The notes beneath the pieces are model-generated. The model made no database searches, was not told the DNA's origin, and worked only from the letters and a program-made list of their open reading frames with translations. From Flavobacterium sp. MFBS3-15 (GTDB taxonomy: Bacteria > Bacteroidota > Bacteroidia > Flavobacteriales > Flavobacteriaceae), in assembly GCF_026107645.2 (NCBI RefSeq), contig NZ_JAPCHV010000009.1:62001-126000 (forward strand): DNA of 64,000 bases. The letters run 5' to 3'. The position numbers and the translations under genes are program-made. Positions 51,710-60,361 of the stretch are shown in pieces (within the stretch, counting starts at the first letter, position 1; each line of letters starts with the position of its first letter).

Positions 51710-52402
51710 CTATTCGTTTTCCCTTAACCACTTTATATCTTCCAGCAACTGCTTCACATTCTTTTCGCCTTTAGGGGCTTCTTCGTCAAGTAGCGTCCCA
51801 TTATAAAATCCCCGGATACGCCCTTTTTTATCAACAAGCACAAAATTTTCGGTGTGCACCATGTCATATAATTCGGCAGAAGTGTTCGTCTTAGCCGCCA
51901 GATACGATTGGCGCGCTATGTAATAAATGTTCTTTTCGTTTCCGGTGACGAGGTTCCACTTGCTGTCGATAACGCCTTTCTTTTCGGCGTAGGCCTTTAG
52001 TACCGGTACGCTGTCAATTTTTGGCATCACGGTATGCGAGAGCAACATTACGTCGGGCATGCTTTTAACCTGTTCCTGCAGCCATGCCATGTTATTTCCC
52101 ATTGGCACGCAAATGCTGGGGCAGGTGGTGAAGAAGAAGTCGGCCACATATATCTTGCCTTCGTAGTCTTTTTGGGTTATGGTTTTGCCATTCTGGTTGG
52201 TAAAGGCAAAGTCGGCAATATGGTGGTTACGGTTGATGTATTGCACCATGGAGTCGACCATCTCAGGGTTTACATCTGCCGGGTTGTACACTTTGAGGAC
52301 TTTCCTAGGCTTGAGGGCTGTATAGAAAAGCGCCAATATCACAGCGGATAGCAATGCAAGTACGATGAAAAAGATTTTATAGCGTTTGAAGAAGGCAAGC
52401 AT
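51710..52402 (-). CDS. SCO1/SenC family copper chaperone
   Basis: SCO proteins insert copper into cytochrome c oxidase subunit II. The 230-residue protein has an N-terminal membrane anchor (about 6-28, FIVLALLSAVILALFYTAL), a thioredoxin-fold domain with CPSIC (C-x3-C copper ligands, FFTTCPSICVPMG) and the third ligand His in MVHTENFVLVD. I chose the ATG at 52400-52402 because a -7 box (52418-52425) lies 16 bases before it. It diverges from the M13 peptidase gene. Confidence 0.93.
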   Translation of the reverse strand: MLAFFKRYKIFFIVLALLSAVILALFYTALKPRKVLKVYNPADVNPEMVDSMVQYINRNHHIADFAFTNQNGKTITQKDYEGKIYVADFFFTTCPSICVPMGNNMAWLQEQVKSMPDVMLLSHTVMPKIDSVPVLKAYAEKKGVIDSKWNLVTGNEKNIYYIARQSYLAAKTNTSAELYDMVHTENFVLVDKKGRIRGFYNGTLLDEEAPKGEKNVKQLLEDIKWLRENE

Positions 52403-52417
52403 GGGTGAAAATTTCTG

Positions 52418-52425
52418 CAAAATTA
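52418..52425 (-). promoter_or_regulatory. -7 promoter box for the SCO gene
   Basis: TAATTTTG on the minus strand fits TAnnTTTG, 15 bases before the ATG at 52402. Confidence 0.55.
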
Positions 52426-52532
52426 CGAACAACGCAGAACATATAAGGCATTTTTGACATTATACAGATATAAAGGTGATAGGGTAAAACCACATTTAAC
52501 ACTTTTCGGAAAGGTATTTGATGGTTACGCTA

Positions 52533-52540
52533 TATTTTTG
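52533..52540 (+). promoter_or_regulatory. -7 promoter box for the M13 peptidase gene
   Basis: TATTTTTG fits TAnnTTTG, 31 bases before the ATG at 52572. A TTTG at 52517-52520 is too close to be an ideal -33. Confidence 0.5.
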
Positions 52541-52571
52541 TGAAACAAGCAAAACAACGAAAACATAAACA

Positions 52572-54632
52572 ATGAAATTTTACCTGAACACAGCGCTGGC
52601 AGTTACTGCTGTTTTAGCTGCAACTGCAACAAGCGCACAAACCAAGGAAAATAAGCAGGAAAAGCCGGGCATCAACCTGTCCTACATGGATAAAAAGGTA
52701 AGGCCTGCCGACGATTTTTTCCGCTATGTAAATGGCACATGGGTTGACCAGACTGAAATTCCGGGCGACAAAACCCGCTGGGGCAGTTTTGACCAGTTGA
52801 GGGAAAATACAAACAACGATGCCCTTGCCATATTGAAAGAGGCCGCCGCCAACAAAAAGCTTGCACCAAATACTGATCAGGGCAAAGCGGCCAACCTTTA
52901 CAAAACTATTATGGATACCGTAGCGCGGAATAAAGCCGGCATCAAGCCATTGCAGCCGTATCTTGCAAAAATTGATGCGGTTAAGGACATAAAAAGCCTT
53001 CAGGCACTGCTTATGGAAATGGAACCGGAAGGAGGAATAGGCTTTTTTGGTGTGTACATAGGCACCGATGCGAAGGACAGTAACCGCAATGTAGTGTCGG
53101 TAAGCCCCGGAAGCCTGGGGTTGCCGGACAGGGATTACTATGTGTCTGATGATGCCGACTCTAAAGAAAAACGCGAACTGTATGTAGCCCATGTGGCTCG
53201 CATGCTGAAGTATATTGGCTATAAAGAAAAGGATGCCGCAATTGCTGCAAAACAGATACTTGAACTTGAAACTGCAATGGCTCAGCCACGCCTGGACAGG
53301 GTAGAGCGCCGCGACCGAAGAAAAAGCTACAATCCCATGACGGTGGCCGACCTGCAAAACGTCACACCATCGATCAATTGGGAAAATTATTTAGCGACTG
53401 TAGGCATACCAAAGATTGATACACTGATTGTGTCACAGCCCAAGTATATGGCAAGCCTCGAAAAAATGTTTGCCGAAAAGAATGTGGACAGCTGGAAAGC
53501 CTACATGAAATGGACTTTGCTCAACAGGGCTTCCGGACAGCTTTCTACAAACATTGAAACTGCTAACTGGCAATTTTACAGTAAAACCCTGAGGGGCGCA
53601 TTAAAGGAAGAGACCCGCGACAAGAATGCGTTGCAGACCATTAACGGTACAATAGGCGAAGCGCTGGGTAAACTCTATGTAGAGAAAAAGTTCCCTGCCG
53701 AGGCCAAGGCCAAGGCAGAAGTCATGATACAAAACGTAATGCAGGCTTACGAGAACCGCATCAACCGCTTACCCTGGATGGCACAGTCTACCCGGGATAA
53801 TGCCATAAAGAAGCTGCGTAAGCTAACAGTGAAAATAGGCTATCCGGACAAATGGAAGGATTATTCGGCCCTGACGATACAGGCACCGAAAGATGGCGGG
53901 ACTTTTTTTGGAAACATGAAGAACGTATCGCGCTGGAGATGGCAGCGTGACCTGGAAAAGTTGGGCAGGGCTGTAGATAAGACCGAGTGGGGAATGGCAC
54001 CGCAAATAGTGAATGCCTACTTTAACCCATCCAATAATGAGATCGTGTTCCCTGCCGGAATACTGCAGCCGCCTTTTTATGATTACAGGGCCGATGAAGC
54101 GGTGAACTATGGAGGCATTGGTGCAGTTATCGGCCACGAAATATCGCACGGGTTTGACGATTCAGGCTCACGCTACAATGCCGACGGCAACCTTGTTAAC
54201 TGGTGGAGCGATGAGGACCTGGCACAATTTACAGGCCTTGGCGGCGCACTGGCCGATCAGTACAGTGCATTGCAGCCACTGCCCGGCATTTATGTTGACG
54301 GCAAATTTACGCTGGGTGAAAACATTGGTGACCTTGGCGGGGTGAATGCCGCTTACGACGGCCTGCTCCTGCACCTGAAGAAAAACGGCAACCCCGGACT
54401 GATTGACGGATTCACGCCGCAGCAGCGCTTTTTCATTTCATGGGCCACCATCTGGAGGACCAAGATGCGCGACGAAGCCATAAAGAACCAGGTAAAAACC
54501 GACCCGCACTCACCTGGAATGTACCGCGCCTATGTGCCACTGCAAAACGTAGATGCTTTCTATGAGGCATTCGGGATAAAGGAGGGAGACAAAATGTATG
54601 TGGCTCCTGATAAGAGGGTAAAGATTTGGTAG
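52572..54632 (+). CDS. M13 family metallopeptidase (neprilysin/PepO-like)
   Basis: The 686-residue zinc peptidase has a signal peptide (1-22, LNTALAVTAVLAATATSAQ), the M13 N-terminal helical region, and the catalytic domain with VNAYFNPSNNEIVFPAGILQPPFYD, HEISHGFDD (H-E-x-x-H) and ENIGDLGGVNAAYDGL (third zinc ligand Glu). The C-terminal segment (YRAYVPLQNVDAFYEAF) is the typical end. It should cut small peptides in the periplasm. No Cys was seen in the position of a lipobox, so a soluble periplasmic or secreted form is likely. Confidence 0.95.
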   Translation: MKFYLNTALAVTAVLAATATSAQTKENKQEKPGINLSYMDKKVRPADDFFRYVNGTWVDQTEIPGDKTRWGSFDQLRENTNNDALAILKEAAANKKLAPNTDQGKAANLYKTIMDTVARNKAGIKPLQPYLAKIDAVKDIKSLQALLMEMEPEGGIGFFGVYIGTDAKDSNRNVVSVSPGSLGLPDRDYYVSDDADSKEKRELYVAHVARMLKYIGYKEKDAAIAAKQILELETAMAQPRLDRVERRDRRKSYNPMTVADLQNVTPSINWENYLATVGIPKIDTLIVSQPKYMASLEKMFAEKNVDSWKAYMKWTLLNRASGQLSTNIETANWQFYSKTLRGALKEETRDKNALQTINGTIGEALGKLYVEKKFPAEAKAKAEVMIQNVMQAYENRINRLPWMAQSTRDNAIKKLRKLTVKIGYPDKWKDYSALTIQAPKDGGTFFGNMKNVSRWRWQRDLEKLGRAVDKTEWGMAPQIVNAYFNPSNNEIVFPAGILQPPFYDYRADEAVNYGGIGAVIGHEISHGFDDSGSRYNADGNLVNWWSDEDLAQFTGLGGALADQYSALQPLPGIYVDGKFTLGENIGDLGGVNAAYDGLLLHLKKNGNPGLIDGFTPQQRFFISWATIWRTKMRDEAIKNQVKTDPHSPGMYRAYVPLQNVDAFYEAFGIKEGDKMYVAPDKRVKIW

Positions 54633-54660
54633 CGCTCGCTTAAAAAGTAATCATTATAAA

Positions 54661-54691
54661 AAACCATTCTGTTTGCAGGATGGTTTTTTTA
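54661..54691 (+). terminator. Terminator after the M13 peptidase gene
   Basis: An 11-bp stem (54661-54671 with 54676-54686, one G-T pair) with a tttg loop, preceded by an A-run and followed by T residues. It lies 29 bases after the stop. Confidence 0.88.
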
Positions 54692-54838
54692 TAGCTGGCC
54701 GGGGCTACGTTCTGCGTAATGGAAAAAATACCCTTTAATAGGTATTTTCTGATTCATGCTTAGTTTATAAGTTTGTTGGCCAAATAATTATGATTTGACT
54801 CGTTTATTTCCCCGAATATTAACTATAAACTATCAGAT

Positions 54839-55519
54839 ATGAAAAACTTCACCTTCTACCTGCTGGCACTTTTGTTTCTCGCCGGATGTTACGGCCTGCA
54901 AGCACAAACGCTTAAGCCGGGCCTTTATGCTTCCGATCCGAATGCCAGCATAACTACATACGCTGAATTAAAAAATGATGTACTCGTAACGGTGTATGCC
55001 GGAAAGTATGAAACAAAGTATATAAAAAATGGCAATTCCTATGTTTCTGAGAGCAGTGCAGACTATATTACCATCGAATCCGACAGCAGCTATAAAATTC
55101 ACAGTAACGGAAAAGCTACAGTGGTGAACTTATTGCTGGATTTGCCTAAACTTGATAAAAAAAACCTGCGTGCCATTGACCTGCCTACAGGTGGAACGGG
55201 GTACATCACCCAAAAAGTACCTTTTAACATAGCCGGGAACTATACTTTTGACGGGAGTGCTAACGTGGTGACACAGCTCAATGCTGACGGCACCGGAAAA
55301 TTTCAGTATGCTACCGAAGCCGGCCAGGCCGGCCAGATGTTTGACATACAATGGGGGATTTTATGCAACGATTCGGGGCAGCATCTTGCGAGTTACCGGG
55401 ACGGAGTGAGTGCCTATACGCTTATGATATATACTAATAAATGGGAAGCTGTGGGTTTGCAGTTTGCTAAAAGCATTGGGCGAATAGTAATAAACCGGGA
55501 CAGGTTTAAGGATAAATAG
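54839..55519 (+). CDS. Lipoprotein of unknown function
   Basis: A 226-residue protein with a lipoprotein signal (FYLLALLFLAGC, Cys17) and a beta-rich mature part with repeated Tyr/Ser/Asn-rich segments (ITTYAELKNDVLVTVYAGKYETKYI, YTFDGSANVVTQLNADGTG). It resembles surface lipoproteins of Bacteroidota, without a family I can name. It has no close operon partner; a further lipoprotein gene follows after 186 bases. Confidence 0.8.
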   Translation: MKNFTFYLLALLFLAGCYGLQAQTLKPGLYASDPNASITTYAELKNDVLVTVYAGKYETKYIKNGNSYVSESSADYITIESDSSYKIHSNGKATVVNLLLDLPKLDKKNLRAIDLPTGGTGYITQKVPFNIAGNYTFDGSANVVTQLNADGTGKFQYATEAGQAGQMFDIQWGILCNDSGQHLASYRDGVSAYTLMIYTNKWEAVGLQFAKSIGRIVINRDRFKDK

Positions 55520-55705
55520 CAATAGGTTAATTATGAACCAGCATGAAACCCGGATTGCAAATGCAGGTTGTTTGGATTGGCAGGGTTCCTCCCGGCATCC
55601 ATAACTATACCGCAAGTCCTGCCAATATAACTTCGGATGGAACCATCAATGTATCTGAGGGCGAATGTTTTAGAAAGAGATTATAATAAACATAATAATT
55701 ACCAA

Positions 55706-56524
55706 ATGAAAAAAATATTTAAATTTTTGCTTGTTTCAATTTTATTTGCTTCATGCTCTGATGATTCCGGAACAAATAAAAATACAGAAGACGCTGCTAA
55801 CCTACCGCAAAGAATAAGAGTAGAAAATTCCAGTTCAAGCGCTAGTATTGTAAATCATACTTTTGATTACGATGGGCTAAAAATTAAAACATGGGATAGG
55901 GAATTCATGTCCGGCACCAGTTCTTATGTGGAAAAAAGCAGACATGAATTTGTGTATACAAATAACCTTATCACACAAATTAATCATTATTCAGGAAGCA
56001 ATTTGGTGCCTTTGACATTAATGGATGAGTATAATGTATACCACTACAATTCCGATTCGAAATTAATAAAAGAGGAACGAAAGTCGCGGTCGACCGGAGA
56101 GGTAATCTTCACAGTTTTATATTCCCATGAAACAGAAAATAATAACGATGTGATAAAAATCAGTAGACCAGACAGCCCGGGTATGCAAAAATTAACCTAT
56201 CTCAGCGACTCAAATATGAAATATGAGGGTATAGACGCTGGTAATTTTGTTGCGTTTACAGCAAATTGGACTTTTGATACTGAAGAAATCAATCCATTAA
56301 GTAAGATTACAGGGATACAGAATCTATATATAGTTAATTATGATAATGGTACTGACCCAACTTTTTACAAATACAATACGGTATCAACTAACTCGATAAC
56401 CCCGGGTGCCAATCCGGCAAGTGTACAATATGATTATGAATACATTGACGGGCGTATTAATACTATTATCGTAGACGATTCAAGATTTACTTTACCTTTT
56501 GTGCAGACTTATTACTATGATTAA
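55706..56524 (+). CDS. Lipoprotein of unknown function
   Basis: A 272-residue protein with a lipoprotein signal (KFLLVSILFASC, Cys17), then a Ser/Asn-rich region and beta-strand sequence with many Tyr/Asn residues (VYHYNSDSKLIKEERKS, SKITGIQNLYIVNYDNG), like the YD/RHS-like repeat-bearing proteins of Bacteroidota. I chose the ATG at 55706 (MKKIFKF); longer in-frame starts lack a signal. The composition is more AT-rich than its neighbours, which may point to a recent arrival or to low expression. Confidence 0.8.
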   Translation: MKKIFKFLLVSILFASCSDDSGTNKNTEDAANLPQRIRVENSSSSASIVNHTFDYDGLKIKTWDREFMSGTSSYVEKSRHEFVYTNNLITQINHYSGSNLVPLTLMDEYNVYHYNSDSKLIKEERKSRSTGEVIFTVLYSHETENNNDVIKISRPDSPGMQKLTYLSDSNMKYEGIDAGNFVAFTANWTFDTEEINPLSKITGIQNLYIVNYDNGTDPTFYKYNTVSTNSITPGANPASVQYDYEYIDGRINTIIVDDSRFTLPFVQTYYYD

Positions 56525-56692
56525 AACCTGTTGCTGATATAAACTTTTTAAAAGGGCAGCAGGAAGGCGACCGGTTCAGCTTTATTCATGATGATAAGAA
56601 AAATCCTTGCAAGATGTAGTAGGCTTAAACCAATTTGTAACAATAAATCAATTCAGGAGTCGGATTACTTTTTTGATGCTAAAGCGCGTGGA

Positions 56693-58606
56693 TTACTCCT
56701 TTATAAATTTCATCTGTACACTGCCGGCATTAGTATCCAGAACTACAAAATGCATCCCGGTAGCCAGTTGCGAAACATTCCATGAAGTACCTTCAGCTGC
56801 TTCCAGCACGCGTTGTCCAAGGGTGTTGTAGAACGTGGCTTTACTTACCAAAATTCCTTCGGGCACTTCTACAGATAGCAGGGCTGATGCAGGGTTAGGA
56901 TATAGCTTTATGGCAGCAAGCGGGCTTACAGCATCCCTCTTAAGTGTAATATTGTTGTTTCTTGATATGATATGGTGTTCGGGGTCAAATTCAACGCTTT
57001 CTGCCTCAAAGGGTAATGTTACGGTAAACTGCTGCCCGTTATAGGTGTTGTCCAGCACGGCATCAAAGGTCGCACCGCTGTCAGATGTGAACCGCACTGT
57101 TACCGGCATCTCGAAAAAGGTGACGGATGAGTGGGACTGCGTTTGGTTAATAGTAACCGTTGCAGGGCCCGGGCCACTGGTGGTAGTTATGTTATAAGTA
57201 GGATAACCCTGCCTGTACACCCAGTCGTTGAAAAACTCATCCAGGTCCATGCCGGACTGAGCCTCAAGGTGCGATTGCAGATCGGGCGTTTTGGCATAGG
57301 CAAGGTCATTATCGGCAAGATAGTTGCGCAATGCCTGGAAGTAGTTGGCATCGCCCATCTTATAGCGCAGCATGTGGAATACCATTGCGCCTTTGTTGTA
57401 CGACAGCCTGCTGCTGAATATGCGGCTTACGTTCAGTGTGTCGGCATCGGTCAGGTACACGCTGCCTCCCGGCTGCGAGGTAATGTTATCTATCGTCCAG
57501 TACCTCCAGTCGCGAAAGCTTGCAGCGCCGTCCAGTTCTTCAACAACCAACCCGGAAAGATAGGTAGCTGCGCCTTCGTTCAGCCAGATGTCTTTCCAGC
57601 TGCCGCAGGTTATTTTGTCGCCAAACCATTGGTGGCCCAACTCGTGTGCAATGAGGTTCCTCCCAAAACTGCCCATGAACGATACCGTAGTATGCTCCAT
57701 GCCACCACCAAAGCCGCACTGGGCATGCCCGTACTTTTCTTCATGGAAGGGGTAGGTCCCGAAAGTTTGCTCATAAAAATTCATGATAGGCACTGTTACC
57801 GCCACCTGCGATTGTGCCGTTGTGGCATTTTCCGGGTAAAAGTAATTTACTATCGGGAAGGTGTTGGGTGCAGTACCTGCCGTTTGCGTGTATATGGTAT
57901 AGTTGGTCACCGCTATGGCAACTAAATATGCCGGTATGGGATAACCGTGGTGAAAATGTGTTGTCTTATTGCTTCCGCTTACTACCTGCGACTGCTCTAC
58001 GCCATTAGATACGCTCACATATTGCGATGGCGCGGTAATGTACACATCAATGCTTTCTATTTTGTCGTTCAGGTCCTGCTTGCAGGGCCACCAGTCTTTG
58101 GCGCCATAAGGTTGTGAAAGCGTCCAGATTATAGGGGTGCCGTTATGCTCATCGCTCACAAAAGCATCCGAATCGGTTGGCGGAACGCCGGAATAATTTA
58201 TGGTAACCGAACCCGTAGTGCCTTCAGGCTGTATTGTCGGGAAGGTAATGATCAATTCGTCGTTGTTATTTTGGGTAAAAGCGACGCTGTTGCCGTTTTT
58301 TGTTACAGAACTTACAGTCAGCTGGTTGGTAAGGTCGAAAGTTATGGATGACATGTCGTCCTTTGCAATGAAGTTAGTGGTAACAGTGCCTGTTATGAAC
58401 TGGTTGGCGGGATTAACCGTAAAATGAAGGTTGTGGTAAGTAACGTCGTAATCACCGGTATTTTCATTGGCAGTGAAGCGGCTGATTGCGTAGGCCGACT
58501 TCATTTCAGAGTCGGCGATCTGTTGCAGTTCTTCAAGATGCGACTGGGCAAAAGATGCCGATATAGATAGCAATCCGAATATGGTTAGGGCAAAGTTCTT
58601 TATCAT
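56693..58606 (-). CDS. M1 family aminopeptidase with type IX secretion sorting domain
   Basis: The 637-residue protein has a signal peptide (1-21, FALTIFGLLSISASFAQ), an M1-type N-terminal beta domain, the catalytic domain with GGGMEHTTVSFM and HELGHQWFG (H-E-x-x-H) plus the third ligand Glu in WLNEGAATYLSGLVVEEL. The last about 75 residues (KLYPNPASALLSVEVPEGILVSKATFYNTLGQRVLEA...MKFIKE) are a T9SS type A sorting domain. It is therefore a likely cargo of the machinery to which SprE (3463) belongs. I chose the ATG at 58604-58606; the TTG at 58624 overlaps the -7 box. Confidence 0.94.
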   Translation of the reverse strand: MIKNFALTIFGLLSISASFAQSHLEELQQIADSEMKSAYAISRFTANENTGDYDVTYHNLHFTVNPANQFITGTVTTNFIAKDDMSSITFDLTNQLTVSSVTKNGNSVAFTQNNNDELIITFPTIQPEGTTGSVTINYSGVPPTDSDAFVSDEHNGTPIIWTLSQPYGAKDWWPCKQDLNDKIESIDVYITAPSQYVSVSNGVEQSQVVSGSNKTTHFHHGYPIPAYLVAIAVTNYTIYTQTAGTAPNTFPIVNYFYPENATTAQSQVAVTVPIMNFYEQTFGTYPFHEEKYGHAQCGFGGGMEHTTVSFMGSFGRNLIAHELGHQWFGDKITCGSWKDIWLNEGAATYLSGLVVEELDGAASFRDWRYWTIDNITSQPGGSVYLTDADTLNVSRIFSSRLSYNKGAMVFHMLRYKMGDANYFQALRNYLADNDLAYAKTPDLQSHLEAQSGMDLDEFFNDWVYRQGYPTYNITTTSGPGPATVTINQTQSHSSVTFFEMPVTVRFTSDSGATFDAVLDNTYNGQQFTVTLPFEAESVEFDPEHHIISRNNNITLKRDAVSPLAAIKLYPNPASALLSVEVPEGILVSKATFYNTLGQRVLEAAEGTSWNVSQLATGMHFVVLDTNAGSVQMKFIKE

Positions 58607-58621
58607 TTGCTGAAATTTTTC

Positions 58622-58629
58622 CAAATATA
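58622..58629 (-). promoter_or_regulatory. -7 promoter box for the M1 peptidase gene
   Basis: TATATTTG on the minus strand fits TAnnTTTG, 15 bases before the ATG at 58606. Confidence 0.55.
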
Positions 58630-58833
58630 ATCAGAATTTGATTGAAAAACAGGCATATGAAATTTGATAGTCCTTTCAGCATAAAATATACCGCAAGTAC
58701 AGGATATACAATAATGAAACAAATTTTATATAATTCAATTATTAGAGTTCCGGCAAATTACGCGGTATTGCTTGGCATTGATAGTGAAATCGATGTAAAA
58801 CCTGAGCGCGGCAGAACTTTCGTAGCTAAACTC

Positions 58834-58862
58834 TTTGTTATTAAAACAAATCCTTAAATTTG
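58834..58862 (+). promoter_or_regulatory. Promoter of serS
   Basis: TTTG (58834-58837), a 17-base spacer and TAAATTTG (58855-58862) match the -33/-7 consensus closely. The ATG is at 58886. Confidence 0.7.
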
Positions 58863-58885
58863 CTCCACTTATAAAAAACAGCATC

Positions 58886-60157
58886 ATGTTACAGACAGCA
58901 TTTATCAGGGAAAACAGGGAAAAAGTGATACAGGCTTTGGGCAAAAGGAATTTTGACGCCACGCCGTTGGTAGACGAAGTGATCGCACTCGATGAAAAAA
59001 GAAGGGCGACGCAGGTAGAGCTTGATACCGTGCTTTCCGAATCAAATAAGCTGTCGCGCGACATTGGCGAGCTGATGAAGGCAGGAGAGAAAGCTAAGGC
59101 TGCCATCATTAAGGAAAAAACCGTACAGTTTAAAGATAAAAGCAAGGCATTGGGAGAGACCCTTGACGAAGTGACCGAGGCACTTACACAGGCTTTATAC
59201 AAGTTGCCAAATACCCCGGCCGACATTGTTCCGGAAGGGAAAACACCCGAGGAAAATGTTGAGGTGCACCTTGAAGGAGACATTCCTGTGCTTCACGAAG
59301 GCGCAATGCCGCACTGGGATCTTGCGAAAAAATACGACATCATCGACTTTGAACTTGGGAACAAGATAACAGGCGCCGGCTTTCCGGTGTATAAAGGTAA
59401 AGGCGCCAGGCTGCAACGCGCGCTGATAAGCTATTTCCTGGATAAGAATACCGATGCGGGCTACAAGGAATACCAGGTGCCGCATTTGGTTAATGAGGCT
59501 TCCGGTTACGGCACGGGCCAGCTTCCTGACAAGGAAGGGCAGATGTACCATGCAGGCCTTGATGACCTGTACCTTATCCCAACGGCTGAGGTGCCGGTAA
59601 CCAATATGTTCCGCGATGTGATATTGCAGGAAAATGAACTGCCGGTATTGTGTACGGGCTACACGCCGTGCTTCCGCAGGGAGGCGGGCTCCTATGGTGC
59701 ACACGTAAGGGGGCTGAACCGACTGCACCAGTTTGATAAGGTAGAAATCGTGCGCATAGAGCATCCGGATAAATCATACGAAGCTTTGGACGGCATGGTA
59801 GAGCATGTTAAAACACTTCTCCAGGAACTGAAATTGCCCTACCGTATCCTTCGCCTTTGCGGTGGCGATATGGGTTTTGCATCTGCACTGACCTACGACT
59901 TTGAGGTATTCTCTACCGCTCAGGACCGTTGGTTGGAAATCAGCTCGGTATCGAATTTTGAAACGTTCCAGTCCAACAGGCTGAAACTGCGTTTTCGTGA
60001 TAAGGATGGCAAGAACCACCTGGCACACACGCTAAACGGAAGCTCGCTGGCACTGCCAAGGGTACTGGCCGGGATACTGGAAAATTACCAGACTCCCGAA
60101 GGCATCGTAATCCCCGAAGTTTTACGCCCTTATACCGGATTTGATATAATAAATTAG
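58886..60157 (+). CDS. serS: Seryl-tRNA synthetase
   Basis: Class II aminoacyl-tRNA synthetase charging tRNA-Ser. The 423-residue protein starts with a coiled-coil tRNA-binding arm (about 1-110) followed by the catalytic core with class II motifs: motif 2 TGYTPCFRREAGSYG, motif 3 LNGSSLALPRVLAGILENYQ, and the Ser-binding sequence. I chose the ATG at 58886 because a good promoter lies at 58834-58862. The order serS-TPR gene-rsmA region is unremarkable. Confidence 0.97.
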   Translation: MLQTAFIRENREKVIQALGKRNFDATPLVDEVIALDEKRRATQVELDTVLSESNKLSRDIGELMKAGEKAKAAIIKEKTVQFKDKSKALGETLDEVTEALTQALYKLPNTPADIVPEGKTPEENVEVHLEGDIPVLHEGAMPHWDLAKKYDIIDFELGNKITGAGFPVYKGKGARLQRALISYFLDKNTDAGYKEYQVPHLVNEASGYGTGQLPDKEGQMYHAGLDDLYLIPTAEVPVTNMFRDVILQENELPVLCTGYTPCFRREAGSYGAHVRGLNRLHQFDKVEIVRIEHPDKSYEALDGMVEHVKTLLQELKLPYRILRLCGGDMGFASALTYDFEVFSTAQDRWLEISSVSNFETFQSNRLKLRFRDKDGKNHLAHTLNGSSLALPRVLAGILENYQTPEGIVIPEVLRPYTGFDIIN

Positions 60158-60180
60158 TAGATTTGTGTAAAGGCACAAAA

Positions 60181-60351
60181 GGAACGCGGATGACGCGGAT
60201 TTTGGCGAATGCCCGCAGATTTTATAAAATGATGCGGTACTATGCTAAATCAGTGTCATTTGCGTTTTTTATTTACCGGCAATTTGGCCGGATTATTGAG
60301 TATGTCCATAACGAATAGAAAACCCGTGGAGATCCGTGTCATACGCGTTCC
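60181..60351. repeat. Interspersed repeat with terminal inverted arms
   Basis: Arms 60181-60200 (ggaacgcggatgacgcggat) and 60332-60351 are inverted copies matching 18 of 20. A third related stretch lies at 60247-60268. The block fills the gap between serS and the TPR gene. It resembles the 'gcggat/atccgcg' interspersed repeats common in Bacteroidota intergenic DNA. Confidence 0.75.
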
Positions 60352-60361
60352 AATCATTGCG

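Noticed and set aside
58642..58857. 71-residue frame between the M1 peptidase and serS
   Set aside because: Overlaps the serS promoter and has no motif. Judged non-coding.
60242..60361. Longer N-terminus of the TPR protein
   Set aside because: Falls in a repeat element; the signal peptide begins only at 60362.
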